The notes under the pieces were generated by a model that was not told the origin of the DNA, made no database searches, and saw nothing but the letters and a program-made list of their open reading frames with translations. From positions 1-64,000 of the forward strand of contig CP104105.1 in the NCBI GenBank assembly GCA_025163595.1: a stretch of DNA of 64,000 nucleotides, written 5' to 3'. This DNA is from Phaeobacter sp. G2 (GTDB lineage Bacteria; Pseudomonadota; Alphaproteobacteria; Rhodobacterales; Rhodobacteraceae). Positions 55,743 through 64,000 of this stretch are shown piece by piece. Position 1 is the first letter of the stretch; every line of letters begins with the position of its first letter. The position numbers and the translations under genes were made by a program.

Positions 55743-57241
55743 TAACCTTCAAGCCCATATGCCCGGCGAATACCCCGCTGAGTACCCGGACCAAAATCAC
55801 CATCAATAGAGCCTTGGTAAAACTTATTTTCTTTCAGCCTGTCTTGCAGTGCCCTGCGGGTGTCCAAGGTGAACATATTCGGGCGTTTGCTCAACAAATC
55901 CAGAACATCAGCGCTGCCGGATCGCAGGGCGGCGTAAAGGAAATGTGCCGCATCCTCGGGGCCTTTGCCGGGGACCAGGCCGTCATCTATGAGGGCGGCA
56001 AAATTAAACTGGGCTTGCGGGTGCCGCAGTTCGGCAGCATGCTGAAAAAATTCATAGGCTTTTTGCGGGTTGGCCGGCAGACCCAGACCACCCTGATGAT
56101 GCAAAAATCCCAGATCGTTGATTGCATCGGCAAAGTTCTGTGCAGCGGCGGCTTGGTATAGCGCCAGCGCCTTTTGCGGGTCGGCGTCGACACCAGTGCC
56201 CCGCTCATAAAGCTTGGCCAGTTCAAACTGGGCCTCTGGGGCGCCGGCATCCGCCGCGCGTTGCAAAAAATCAACGGCAGCGACGGGATCAAACCGACCC
56301 GCATTGGGGTTCAGCCGCATATAGGCAAGCCCCAGCATTGACCGGGTATCGCCCAGCTCTGCCAGAGCCAAAAGCTGCTCTTCCTGGTCCGGTTTTACCG
56401 CAGACCAGGCTTCAGATGTGCCCGCAGGCAGGGCCTCGGCGCCGTTCGGGTTTGCGGCGGCGAGATAGAAGGGCACTCCGGTCAACGAGCCATAGGTATG
56501 GGGTTCTTGCAGGTTGCCGGTTTTTTCCAGTACCAGATCCCGCACTTGCCGGAACATCAGGCTGATTTCCAGTCCGGGCTGTACCATTTTCTGCATCAAG
56601 GCTTGGGCATAGGGGCTATTTGTTCCGTTGCCATCCAGAGCGACCTGACCATCGCGGGCGGCAAAGGCCACCAGTGTTCCGCGATCAGGATCCACCGCGG
56701 CCATGCCGCCACCGCCGCCACGGGTCTCCTCTGAGGTGGTTTGTGTGGCTTCGGTTTGGCTTAGGGCGATCGAGTCACCCAAGGGATTATCCCGACAACT
56801 GTCAAGAATCACGACGCGCATCTTGCGGGCGCGATCCACTGCGGCCAGCAACTGCTTCAACGAGGCGGATTGGCGCTGAACATCGCGGTTGCTGGTAACA
56901 TTGGCATCCACGGGGATGAGGAAATTTTCACCCTGTACTTCGATGCCATGTCCGGCAAAATAGATCAGCGCGAGGTCAGCCACCTCTGAGCGAAAAGCAA
57001 AATCATCCAACAGCCCAACCATATCCTGCGCCGTCGCATCGAGTGATAGAGTGACGTCAAAACCTATGTTTTCAAGGCTTTGTGCCATACCGTTGGCATC
57101 GTTATGGGTGTTCTCCAAGGGTGGCAAATATTGGTAATCGGCCATGCCAATGACCAAGGCAATTCTGTCCCGTCCCGCCGCGACGCTCTGGGGAAGCGTG
57201 AAACAGACTATTGCGATCAGGAGTTTGAAAAAGCGTGTCAT
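55742..57241 (-). CDS. Secreted caspase-like protein with Sel1 repeats and PG-binding-like C-terminus
   Basis: About 499 residues from ATG 57241. Signal peptide (KLLIAIVCFTLPQSVAAG), then a caspase p20-type domain (about 22-245) with IALVIGMADYQYL, His in IYFAGHGIEVQG and Cys in VILDSCRDNPLGD. Sel1-like repeats follow (about 265-425; EAQFELAKLYERGTGVD, YQAAAAQNFADAINDLG). The C-terminus (about 455-499) resembles a peptidoglycan-binding-1 domain (YQGSIDGDFGPGTQRGIRRA). It is probably a periplasmic, wall-associated protease. It is a paralogue of the N-terminal domain of the caspase-like protein at 15322-16830. Confidence 0.83.
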   Translation of the reverse strand: MTRFFKLLIAIVCFTLPQSVAAGRDRIALVIGMADYQYLPPLENTHNDANGMAQSLENIGFDVTLSLDATAQDMVGLLDDFAFRSEVADLALIYFAGHGIEVQGENFLIPVDANVTSNRDVQRQSASLKQLLAAVDRARKMRVVILDSCRDNPLGDSIALSQTEATQTTSEETRGGGGGMAAVDPDRGTLVAFAARDGQVALDGNGTNSPYAQALMQKMVQPGLEISLMFRQVRDLVLEKTGNLQEPHTYGSLTGVPFYLAAANPNGAEALPAGTSEAWSAVKPDQEEQLLALAELGDTRSMLGLAYMRLNPNAGRFDPVAAVDFLQRAADAGAPEAQFELAKLYERGTGVDADPQKALALYQAAAAQNFADAINDLGFLHHQGGLGLPANPQKAYEFFQHAAELRHPQAQFNFAALIDDGLVPGKGPEDAAHFLYAALRSGSADVLDLLSKRPNMFTLDTRRALQDRLKENKFYQGSIDGDFGPGTQRGIRRAYGLEG

Positions 57242-57311
57242 ACAATTACCAAGGAAACCAAACGGAACTATCGGTAATCTAACGCGCTGAGACTGCAAGG
57301 AAAGGAAAAAA

Positions 57312-57338
57312 GCCGTTCAAGCAAAATGCTCAAACGGC
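57312..57338 (-). terminator. Rho-independent terminator of the chemotaxis operon
   Basis: The stem GCCGTT/AACGGC with an inner AGC/GCT pair around an AAAAT loop is followed on the minus strand by TTTTTT, and on the plus strand by TTTT. It ends the leftward che operon 42 bases after its last stop codon and insulates the caspase-like gene. Confidence 0.75.
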
Positions 57339-57380
57339 TTTTAGAGTCTGTATAGGGCCTTGATTGGGGTAGGTGACGCC

Positions 57381-57707
57381 TTAGTTGGCGACAAAGCTCC
57401 CGATTTCCCGCAGTCGGTCCCGCAGTTTTTGCAGCGTTACCGTTTCCGTGGCGGCCTGGATGTCAGCCTTGCCAGTATCCAGGATCTGTGTTTCCACCTT
57501 CTCAAAGAAACTGGCCATCCCCGCGAGGGTCTGCATTACCAAGTCAAAGTCCTGCAGAGATTGTGTCTCTTGCCGGGTTGGCTTGGTGCCACGGTCAAAG
57601 ATATCATGGACCACATCTTCCAGGGTTTGCACCTTGGAGTACAGTTGCCGCATTTCGCGTGCTGAAATAGCGCTAAGGCCGGAAATAGTTTCGTGCTGCC
57701 CTTCCAT
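57381..57707 (-). CDS. Small helical protein at the end of the che operon
   Basis: A 108-residue, entirely helical protein (MRQLYSKVQTLEDVVHDI, LQDFDLVMQTLAGMASFFEKV) with no membrane segment. I do not recognise the family. The long-helix character and position two bases after cheY suggest a CheY partner, perhaps acting like the CheZ phosphatase, though no CheZ active-site pattern is certain. Confidence 0.6.
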   Translation of the reverse strand: MEGQHETISGLSAISAREMRQLYSKVQTLEDVVHDIFDRGTKPTRQETQSLQDFDLVMQTLAGMASFFEKVETQILDTGKADIQAATETVTLQKLRDRLREIGSFVAN

Positions 57708-57709
57708 GA

Positions 57710-58096
57710 TTACAGCCGCCCGACGACCTGTTCGATCGCCTGCTTCATGGTGGCCACTGTAAACGGTTTGCGGATGATGTTGTTCAGCCCCAGTTTTTTA
57801 CCGACTTCAATGATTTCCGGCGTTGGTTTGCCGGTGACAAGAATAAAGCCGAGCCGCTGCGTCACTTGATGGCCGCGGACCGCCTGGAGCAAGCCCAGAC
57901 CATCCATGCCAGGCATGTTGTAGTCGGACAAAACCAGGTGAACCGGAGTTGTCGTCAGCTTTTGAAAAGCGGACTGCCCGTTGTTTTCCACCATATAATT
58001 CTTGATGCCGAGCTCGTCCAAACACTGGGTGATGATACCGCGGCTTGTGGACATGTCATCGACGACCATAACGCGTAGAGAGTCTTTTAGGCTCAT
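57710..58096 (-). CDS. cheY: CheY-type response regulator
   Basis: A 128-residue single receiver domain. Acidic pocket VMVVDDMSTSRG, phospho-acceptor Asp in LVLSDYNMPGMDGLGLL, the Thr-type switch in FILVTGKPTP and the conserved Lys in IIRKPFTVA. It would carry the signal from CheA to the motor or act as a phosphate sink. It follows cheR after 28 bases. Confidence 0.93.
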   Translation of the reverse strand: MSLKDSLRVMVVDDMSTSRGIITQCLDELGIKNYMVENNGQSAFQKLTTTPVHLVLSDYNMPGMDGLGLLQAVRGHQVTQRLGFILVTGKPTPEIIEVGKKLGLNNIIRKPFTVATMKQAIEQVVGRL

Positions 58097-58124
58097 GTGT
58101 TTTTCCTCGTGTTGCTCTTGCTGC

Positions 58125-58994
58125 TCATTTACTGAGCACTGCCTCCGGGGGAGTGTTGATATAAGTTGTGATCCCAGATGTCGTCAGTTTTTCCTCGGCT
58201 GGCCCGGACATGCGTTCGGAGTGGCCGATGAACAGGTAACCGCCAGGGGTCAAACTACGTTGAAAGGCTTGCCAGACCTTCTGCTGGGTAGGTGTGTCAA
58301 AGTAGATGGCCACGTTGCGGCAGAAAATCGCATCGAACTTACCCTTGAAAGGGAAGGGTTCGATCAAATTCAACACCCCAAAGGTGATCATCGACCTGAG
58401 GTGTGCGGGCATGCGCCCGTCCGCCTCCATTTTTGGGACCAAGCTGCGATACTCGGCCGGGATCTGCCCAAGCTCCTCTTGTGGGTATTTTGCCGTTTTG
58501 GCAAATTGCACCACCTGAGGGTCGATATCCGTGCCCAGGATCTTGAAATCATAACGCCCAATATCGGGGCACATGTTATGAATGATCATCGCCATGGTGA
58601 AGGGCTCAGGCCCTTTGGAACAGCCCGCCGACCAGATCCGAACGCGTCCGCCATTGCGTGCTCTTTCGATCAGGCCAGGCAGCACATCCTTGCGCAAAGT
58701 TTCAAAATGATGCGGCTCCCGGAAAAAATGCGTGACATTGGTGGTCAGGAGTGACAGCAGCTTGCTGCGTTCCTCAGTGCTATTTTTTCCATTCAGCCGT
58801 GCCAGGTAATCTTTGAAGTTCCCAGCATTCTGCTGCCGCAACTGTCGGGCAAGTCGGGCAGAAACCAAAGGTTTCTTGCTGCTCGACATTGCCAGCCCAA
58901 AATGCTTGTAGGCAAAATCAGCGATTGCCTCAAAGTCCTGATCCGTCAGGGTAAACCCATCTTGATTGGCTTCTATGGAGCCGGCCGCGATCAT
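58125..58994 (-). CDS. cheR: CheR chemoreceptor methyltransferase
   Basis: A 289-residue CheR. N-terminal helical domain (about 20-85), then SAM-binding domain with VRIWSAGCSKGPEPFTMAMI and the FDAIFCRNVAIYFD motif. It methylates glutamates of chemoreceptors. The glycine-rich segment reads SKGPEP where the common form is STGEEP, a notable but probably tolerated change. Start shares one base with the cheW stop (TGATG). Confidence 0.93.
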   Translation of the reverse strand: MIAAGSIEANQDGFTLTDQDFEAIADFAYKHFGLAMSSSKKPLVSARLARQLRQQNAGNFKDYLARLNGKNSTEERSKLLSLLTTNVTHFFREPHHFETLRKDVLPGLIERARNGGRVRIWSAGCSKGPEPFTMAMIIHNMCPDIGRYDFKILGTDIDPQVVQFAKTAKYPQEELGQIPAEYRSLVPKMEADGRMPAHLRSMITFGVLNLIEPFPFKGKFDAIFCRNVAIYFDTPTQQKVWQAFQRSLTPGGYLFIGHSERMSGPAEEKLTTSGITTYINTPPEAVLSK

Positions 58995-59473
58995 CAGAGC
59001 ACCTGCTCGGGAACGGAGATCACTGCATCGAGATTGATGATCCGAACCATGGTGTCATCATGCGAGATGATACCTTGGATATATTCCATGGTGTTGCGGC
59101 TATCCACAGGCGGTGTTTCCTGGATCTCTTCCGGGTTGATCGAAATGATCTCGGACACGGATTCTGCCAGAAGACCAACGGGCTTGCCCGCAGAGGAGAC
59201 CACGATCACAACATTGCGTTCGCTGGCTTCGGTTGTTTCCAGACCAAAGCGTGCCGACAGATCGTAGATCGGGATCACGGCACCACGCAGGTTCATCACG
59301 CCCAACACGTCCGAAGGCGCATGCGGCAGGATGGTGACTGGGGACCAGCGCCGGATTTCTCGGATCTGGGTGATTTTCAGGCAGAAGGCCTGCCCGGCGA
59401 CGGTGAAGCTGACAAACTCGCTAAACTGAGCGTGCTTAACTTCTTGGTCGTTACTTTTTACTTCAGCTTGCAT
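58994..59473 (-). CDS. cheW: CheW coupling protein
   Basis: A 159-residue CheW: EFVSFTVAGQAFCLKITQI at the start of the SH3-like fold, ILPHAPSDVLGVMNLRGAVIPIYDL in the middle and IISHDDTMVRIINLD near the end. It links receptors to CheA. Its start overlaps the end of cheA by 11 bases. Confidence 0.95.
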   Translation of the reverse strand: MQAEVKSNDQEVKHAQFSEFVSFTVAGQAFCLKITQIREIRRWSPVTILPHAPSDVLGVMNLRGAVIPIYDLSARFGLETTEASERNVVIVVSSAGKPVGLLAESVSEIISINPEEIQETPPVDSRNTMEYIQGIISHDDTMVRIINLDAVISVPEQVL

Positions 59474-61631
59474 TGCTCATTCTCCGCTCGGTATCAAAGG
59501 CTCCCACCGCAGGCGAGGCTGCCAGGATGCTTTCTGGGTCAAGGATCATCGCGATCTTGCCGTCCCCCAGGATGGTTGCGGCTGCGACGCCCGCGATTTC
59601 TCCGCAGACACCATCCAGACTTTTGATGACGACCTGGCGTTGGTCGTGGATGTCATCCACAGCCAGGGCGCTGCGTTGTCCGGTTTCGGTTTCTACCAGA
59701 AGGTAAACGCCGGGGGGTTGGTCATTGTCTTCTTTGCGTAGGCCAAGGGCACCAGCGACGTCACAGATCGGAACAAAGCTGCCGCGGATTGATAGCAAGG
59801 TGCCATCCGAGCCCAGGTTGTTGATCATGTCGTCATTGCCACGCATGGTTTCGACAATCGAGGTGATTGGAACCACCATTGTCTGATCCGCGACAGACAC
59901 AACCATACCATCCATAACCGCAAGGGTCAGGGGCAGTATGATGGTAAAGGTTGATCCCTTACCTGGATTGGACGTGATATTGATCCGCCCACCAAGCCCG
60001 GTGACTGCATTTTTGACCACATCCATGCCGACCCCACGACCAGACAGGTTGGACACCTCCTTGGCAGTGGAAAAGCCAGGGGCGAACAGCAGGTTGTCGA
60101 TCTCAGCATCCGACAGTTCGGCGTTCTCGGGGATCAGACCCTTTTCGATGGCGATCTGCTTAACACGGGGGCGATTGACCCCTGCGCCGTCATCTTTGAC
60201 TTCGATACAGACCGATCCAGACCGGTGCGATGCCGTGAGGCGGATTTCACCAATCCGGTTCTTGTTGGCGCCTTCGCGGTCCTCTGGCTTTTCGATGCCG
60301 TGATCAACCGCATTTCGCAGAATATGCGTCAAAGGATCGGCCAAGCGTTCGATCACTGTCTTGTCGACTTCGGTATTTTCACCTTCAGTCACCAACTTAC
60401 AGGTTTTGCCTGTGGCGCTGGAGGCTTCGCGAACAATCCGAGCCATCCGTTGGAACAGCGGTTTGACAGGCTGTGCACGAATGGACATCACGCCTTCCTG
60501 GATATCACGGGCCAGGTTCTTAAAGCCCTCCAGTTCGGTTTCGACGTCCCGTACATCGGCCACATCGAGATTGGCAATTTGCTGTGCCAGCATCGAGTGG
60601 TTGATGATCAGTTCCCCAACAGCGTTGATAAGCCGGTCCACCCGCTCGAGATCCACGCGCAGTGTCGGATTAGGCCCACGCTGCTCAGACTTCGAATTCT
60701 CGGCTTTGGGGGCCGCAGGCTTGGCTCCGGACACGTCCGGTGTAGCCTCCGGTTTGGTCGCGGGGACCGGCTGTTCAAAAGGGGCTGCGGGGGTCTCTTC
60801 AACCATAGCTGTTTGCTCCACTACAGGCGTTGGGTCTGCTGGGGCACCGCCAAAAGCGGCCTCCAGTGCAGCAAGAGCTGCTGCATCAGCGTCAGCGTCC
60901 CCGGCACCCTCGATTGACAGTTCACAGAGGCCTTCGACAAATTCAAAGACGGCTTCCACTGTGGATCGTGCTTCGGTGGTGACAAGCGTCAGATTCCAGC
61001 TCAGATAGCTTTCTTCTGGGTCAATGCTGTCAAATCCGGGCAGCTCCATAACATCCAACTCGATGTTTAGCTCACCCATCTCTTTGAGAGCTTGGAACAG
61101 GAAAATCGGCTCATTGCCGGTGCTGTACATATCCTTGAGAGGACGGAAGTGGATCTGATAGGTCTCTTCGGTCGCAACCTGCGGAATGTCGATGGCGCCA
61201 ATGTCCATCGGACCACCTAGCCCCATGGGCTCAAACGTCAGGTCTTCTTCCTCTTCAGGGATGTATTTATCCAGCGCTTCGATCAGCATGTTGTGATGCG
61301 CTTCGTCGGTCTCGCCGCCATCGCGGGCAACGGCAACCAGATTATACAGGTGATCGCAGGATCGCAGCAACAGCTGGATCAGCGGCTCATCAAGCTCCAT
61401 CCGGTTGGCCCGGACTTCATCAAAAACAGTCTCAAATCTGTGGGCAAAAGCCACCAACTCGTCCAAGCCAAATGCGCCCGCGCCACCCTTAATCGAGTGA
61501 ACTGCGCGGAATACGGCATTGACTACCTCTGGATCATGATTGCCTCCTTCGATGGCACTCAGACCCTCATCCGTTGCTTCAAGGAGTTCTTCGCACTCCT
61601 CAAAGAAGGTATCTTGAATGGATCCTGACAT
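59463..61631 (-). CDS. cheA: CheA chemotaxis histidine kinase
   Basis: A 722-residue CheA from ATG 61631. P1 domain with phospho-His45 in AVHSIKGGAGAFG; a P2-like and linker region (about 150-325, Pro/Ala-rich at the end); P3 dimerisation helices (VDRLINAVGELIINHSMLAQ); P4 ATP-binding domain with HILRNAVDHGIEKPEDR, DDGAGVN and SNLSGRGVGMDVVKN; C-terminal P5 CheW-like domain with GMVVSVADQTMVVPITSIVE. All key residues are present. It lies one base after the cheY stop. Confidence 0.96.
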   Translation of the reverse strand: MSGSIQDTFFEECEELLEATDEGLSAIEGGNHDPEVVNAVFRAVHSIKGGAGAFGLDELVAFAHRFETVFDEVRANRMELDEPLIQLLLRSCDHLYNLVAVARDGGETDEAHHNMLIEALDKYIPEEEEDLTFEPMGLGGPMDIGAIDIPQVATEETYQIHFRPLKDMYSTGNEPIFLFQALKEMGELNIELDVMELPGFDSIDPEESYLSWNLTLVTTEARSTVEAVFEFVEGLCELSIEGAGDADADAAALAALEAAFGGAPADPTPVVEQTAMVEETPAAPFEQPVPATKPEATPDVSGAKPAAPKAENSKSEQRGPNPTLRVDLERVDRLINAVGELIINHSMLAQQIANLDVADVRDVETELEGFKNLARDIQEGVMSIRAQPVKPLFQRMARIVREASSATGKTCKLVTEGENTEVDKTVIERLADPLTHILRNAVDHGIEKPEDREGANKNRIGEIRLTASHRSGSVCIEVKDDGAGVNRPRVKQIAIEKGLIPENAELSDAEIDNLLFAPGFSTAKEVSNLSGRGVGMDVVKNAVTGLGGRINITSNPGKGSTFTIILPLTLAVMDGMVVSVADQTMVVPITSIVETMRGNDDMINNLGSDGTLLSIRGSFVPICDVAGALGLRKEDNDQPPGVYLLVETETGQRSALAVDDIHDQRQVVIKSLDGVCGEIAGVAAATILGDGKIAMILDPESILAASPAVGAFDTERRMSNAS

Positions 61632-61632
61632 T

Positions 61633-62007
61633 TTATGCCGCAGCCCCGGTAACACGCTTCAGCGCGAAAATCAGGGAGGCGTCATCAAATGGTTTGGTGA
61701 TCCAGCCAGTTGCACCTGCATTGCGGGCACGTGCCTTCATTTCCGGAGCACTTTCCGTGGTGAGTACCAGGATCGGAACTTTGGAATTAATATCGGTGCC
61801 GCGCAGTTCTTCGATCACACCAAAACCGTCAAGGTTGGGCATGTTGATATCGGTGATGACGACGTCAGGAGCGACATCATCATACATGTCGACGCCTTCC
61901 CGGCCGTCCACTGCACTTACGTACTCAAAACCAGCCTCTTCTAGGGTGGCTGCAAGCAGATTCCGGATGGTGCGGGAATCATCGATTGCCAATACTTTGG
62001 TTTTCAT
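61633..62007 (-). CDS. cheY: CheY-type response regulator (second copy)
   Basis: A 124-residue receiver: LAIDDSRTIRNLL, phospho-acceptor in DVVITDINMPNLDGFGV, Thr switch in ILVLTTESAP and Lys in GWITKPFDD. With the other copy, the operon has two CheY proteins, as is common in alphaproteobacteria, where one often serves as a phosphate sink. It overlaps the upstream STAS gene by four bases. Confidence 0.93.
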   Translation of the reverse strand: MKTKVLAIDDSRTIRNLLAATLEEAGFEYVSAVDGREGVDMYDDVAPDVVITDINMPNLDGFGVIEELRGTDINSKVPILVLTTESAPEMKARARNAGATGWITKPFDDASLIFALKRVTGAAA

Positions 62008-62291
62008 GCTGTTACCTCGTCTTCAAATCGGTTGGGCTCAAGACCCAAGAGCGTCAGGGACTTGCGGCAGGAATCGTTAATATGGGTTACCGCGAACCCC
62101 AGTTCTTCGGAGCGCCATTGTTGTTCGGCACTAAGCAACAGTTGCAGACAGCGCGACGGCATTGCCGCAACATTGCTACAGTCAATTTCCACTGCTGCGG
62201 AGCGCGCCCCGCCCAGAAATGCCGTGAGCGGACTCAATTCAGCAAATGCATTTGGCAATTCCAAAAGGTGTTTCTGCGTTTCTGTGGTCAT
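62004..62291 (-). CDS. STAS-domain protein
   Basis: A 95-residue protein with the STAS pattern: AVEIDCSNVAAMPSRCLQLL in the middle and a C-terminal strand-helix. It is the first gene of the che operon. Similar small STAS proteins precede cheY-cheA in many alphaproteobacterial chemotaxis clusters; their precise role is unclear. Confidence 0.82.
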   Translation of the reverse strand: MTTETQKHLLELPNAFAELSPLTAFLGGARSAAVEIDCSNVAAMPSRCLQLLLSAEQQWRSEELGFAVTHINDSCRKSLTLLGLEPNRFEDEVTA

Positions 62292-62738
62292 CTTCCGCGA
62301 TTCTCACCCCCATTGTCGGTGACATGTTTGTATTCGATAGCTTCATAGTTAGGCCTTTGAGCTTAACAATTGATTGCTGCAGACCGATAGAAAAGCGGTT
62401 TTATACCGCTGGAAACCTGGGAAAATTGCGTATTTTCCTAAAGTTTTTAGATTCCCTGGCGCGGTGGGTGTTAAAATAAAGATCAGCCCTGAAAGCACTA
62501 TGACCGCAGCACTGCGGGGGGACTCCGTATATATAGGCGCTCTCTTCGGGGGCCCGCTGGAACAGCCGTTTTTTATTGAAGAGCCGCTCTCTGCAAAAAG
62601 AATTAATAGGAAAACGGTATTTGATTTCTAAAATTAGAGCGACTGAGCGGATCCGTAAGCGGCAAATTAAGAACTTTTCTGCAATCTAGGGCACGTCACC
62701 ACGCGGTTTGCCGCGAACAATGCCGCAGGAGAAAGAAA
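62292..62738. promoter_or_regulatory. Intergenic region with divergent promoters (che operon and MCP)
   Basis: A 447-base gap between the leftward che operon and the rightward chemoreceptor. It must hold both promoters. I see a small hairpin CCGCA-GCAC-TGCGG (62504-62517) and a short AGAGC/GCTCT repeat near 62581, but no clear terminator, small RNA or promoter consensus. Confidence 0.4.
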
Positions 62739-64000
62739 ATGCAGAGTTTAAAGTCTCTGAAAATTGCCCACAAACTTCCGCTGTTTGTCGTAGGATTTGG
62801 GGTGCTGCTGACCGCACTTTTCGTAACAGTAAGTACGATCAACTTTCAGAAAAGCGCGTTCCATCAAGCGGAACACCAGTTCGAATCTCTGATTGCCGGT
62901 CGTAAAACCGCTTTTCAGTCGCTCCTGAGGGGCGTCAATGCAGATTTGATGACACTGGCAAGCATGCCCTCGACAGCCACTGCGATCCAGCGGCTGTCTG
63001 CAGCCTGGAGCAACCTCGGCGCTGATGCGGCCGATATCGCGCGCAAGACCTATATCACCGAGAATCCTTTCCCTGCAGGTGAGCGGCATAATCTGGATCG
63101 GGGTAAGCAAACGATTCCCTACAACATCCATCACTCCAAGTTTCACCCGTCATTTCGGACACTGCTCACGGCAAAAGGCTATTATGATGCCTTCCTGGTC
63201 AGCATGCCTGGCGATGTGATCTACTCAGTTTTCAAAGAAGACGACTATGGCACCAACCTGATGAACGGTGCCTATAAGGATAGTGATCTGGGTGTTTTGT
63301 TCCGCAAAGCCTTGGAGGCTGAGGCTGGCGAGGTCATCTTTTCCGATATCGCCCGCTTCGCAGCAAGTGGCAACGTACCTGCTGCTTTTGCTGCCACCAA
63401 GATTGTCGTGCCTTCGGGCCAAACAGTGGGCGTCCTTATTCTGCAGATTCCTGTAGGCATGATCAACGTGATCATGAACGATGATCAGGGCATCCAAGAG
63501 TCCGTGGACATCTTTTTGGCAGGTCCTGACCTTACCGCGCGATCGCATTCACGGTTTGAAGACGGTCATTCAACCCTGGACCAGCTGCCCGCCAGTGACT
63601 ACCTGACACAGGCCCTCGCAGGTAACAGCCGCTTTACCACCGAGGCAACCGGATTGCGGGGACAGCCCGTCGCCGCCTACGCCGAAGCGATCCCATTGAA
63701 AAGTGGGACCTGGGTTATTGCCATCGAACAGGACCGCGCAGAGCTGATGGCGCCAGTGATCCGGGATCGAAACATCCTTCTCATGGTTTCGCTTGCCGGA
63801 GCTGCTGTGATGTCCTTCCTTGGTTGGCTGTTCGCCGGGACGATTACCCGTCCTTTGGACAGGATCTGCCAAAGCATGGATGCGGTCTCTTCCGGCAACC
63901 TGGATACCGATGTGCCCGAGGCCGAGCGCGGCGACGAGATCGGCAAGATCGGCAAAACACTGGTGTCGATGCAGGAAGACTTGCAACAGGCCAGGATCGC
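62739..64000 (+). CDS. Methyl-accepting chemotaxis protein, N-terminal part (cut by window end)
   Basis: Open to the window end, about 420 residues visible. Transmembrane helix 1 (about 13-34, FVVGFGVLLTALFVTV), a large periplasmic sensing domain with NPFPAGERHNLDRGK, GYYDAFLVSMPGDVIYSVFKEDD and FAATKIVVPSG (Cache-like), transmembrane helix 2 (about 345-369, LLMVSLAGAAVMSFLGWLFAG) and a HAMP domain (ITRPLDRICQSMDAVSSGNL). The signalling tip is beyond the window. Divergent from the che operon. AGGAGAAAGAAA precedes the ATG. Confidence 0.92.
   Translation, partial: MQSLKSLKIAHKLPLFVVGFGVLLTALFVTVSTINFQKSAFHQAEHQFESLIAGRKTAFQSLLRGVNADLMTLASMPSTATAIQRLSAAWSNLGADAADIARKTYITENPFPAGERHNLDRGKQTIPYNIHHSKFHPSFRTLLTAKGYYDAFLVSMPGDVIYSVFKEDDYGTNLMNGAYKDSDLGVLFRKALEAEAGEVIFSDIARFAASGNVPAAFAATKIVVPSGQTVGVLILQIPVGMINVIMNDDQGIQESVDIFLAGPDLTARSHSRFEDGHSTLDQLPASDYLTQALAGNSRFTTEATGLRGQPVAAYAEAIPLKSGTWVIAIEQDRAELMAPVIRDRNILLMVSLAGAAVMSFLGWLFAGTITRPLDRICQSMDAVSSGNLDTDVPEAERGDEIGKIGKTLVSMQEDLQQARI

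Noticed and set aside
62292..62738. Small RNA gene in the che/MCP gap
   Set aside because: There are small hairpins but no promoter plus terminator combination that supports an RNA gene.

Overview
The window looks like part of an extrachromosomal replicon (megaplasmid or chromid) from an alphaproteobacterium of the Rhodobacteraceae, Roseobacter group. The taxon is inferred from moderately high GC, the gene families present and, above all, a 'DnaA-like' plasmid replication module: a small replicase with a DnaA-domain-I-like C-terminus, divergent from a parAB pair and surrounded by repeated copies of a TGTCCCCGCGGGGACA palindrome. I see no tRNA, rRNA, insertion sequence or CRISPR array.

Layout. 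(1) 1-5.5 kb: a cut-off membrane sensor with a PhnD-like binding protein, divergent from a 1337-residue fusion of two rhodanese domains, a YidC/Oxa1-like membrane domain and a PEP-synthase-like enzyme. (2) 5.6-10.3 kb: an arginine/methylarginine catabolic module (RpiR-type regulator, DDAH-type hydrolase, AruI-like decarboxylase, AruH-like aminotransferase) with a 13-bp inverted repeat upstream. (3) 10.3-15.3 kb: the replication and partition region with four perfect and one imperfect parS-like sites, then a YceI-OmpA fusion. (4) 15.3-21.4 kb: a caspase-like protein ending in a CXXCH haem motif, and an ExbB/ExbD/ExbD/TonB-like energiser operon with two unknown proteins. (5) 21.5-51.0 kb: a complete type VI secretion (T6SS) operon on the plus strand: tssA, tssB, tssC, hcp, tagJ, tssE, tssF, tssG, tssH, an unknown helical protein, a voltage-gated sodium channel, a giant TssB-acidic linker-TssC fusion, vgrG, a DUF6931 gene, PAAR, tagH(Fha), tssK, tssL, tssM, tagF, pppA. 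(6) 51.1-57.3 kb: ppkA, an OmpA-like protein, an M15-like peptidase, an unknown secreted protein and a second caspase-like protein. (7) 57.3-64 kb: a chemotaxis operon (STAS protein, cheY, cheA, cheW, cheR, cheY, small helical protein) divergent from a methyl-accepting protein cut by the window end.

How it fits together. The T6SS has the full threonine-phosphorylation set (PpkA kinase, PppA phosphatase, Fha/TagH reader, TagF brake), no recognisable TssJ lipoprotein, and a TssL carrying its own OmpA-type peptidoglycan-binding domain. The TonB-like protein of the Exb operon and the T6SS kinase PpkA share a similar C-terminal periplasmic domain of DUF4384 type, which suggests that an energised envelope sensor is tied to T6SS activation. 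Most unusual are the TssB-TssC fusion with about 23 degenerate acidic LDDLL-like repeats and no TssC C-terminal sheath strands, the sodium channel and possible pore-former inside the operon, and the two caspase-like proteins on either side. All calls rest on reading motifs by eye; no database search was run.
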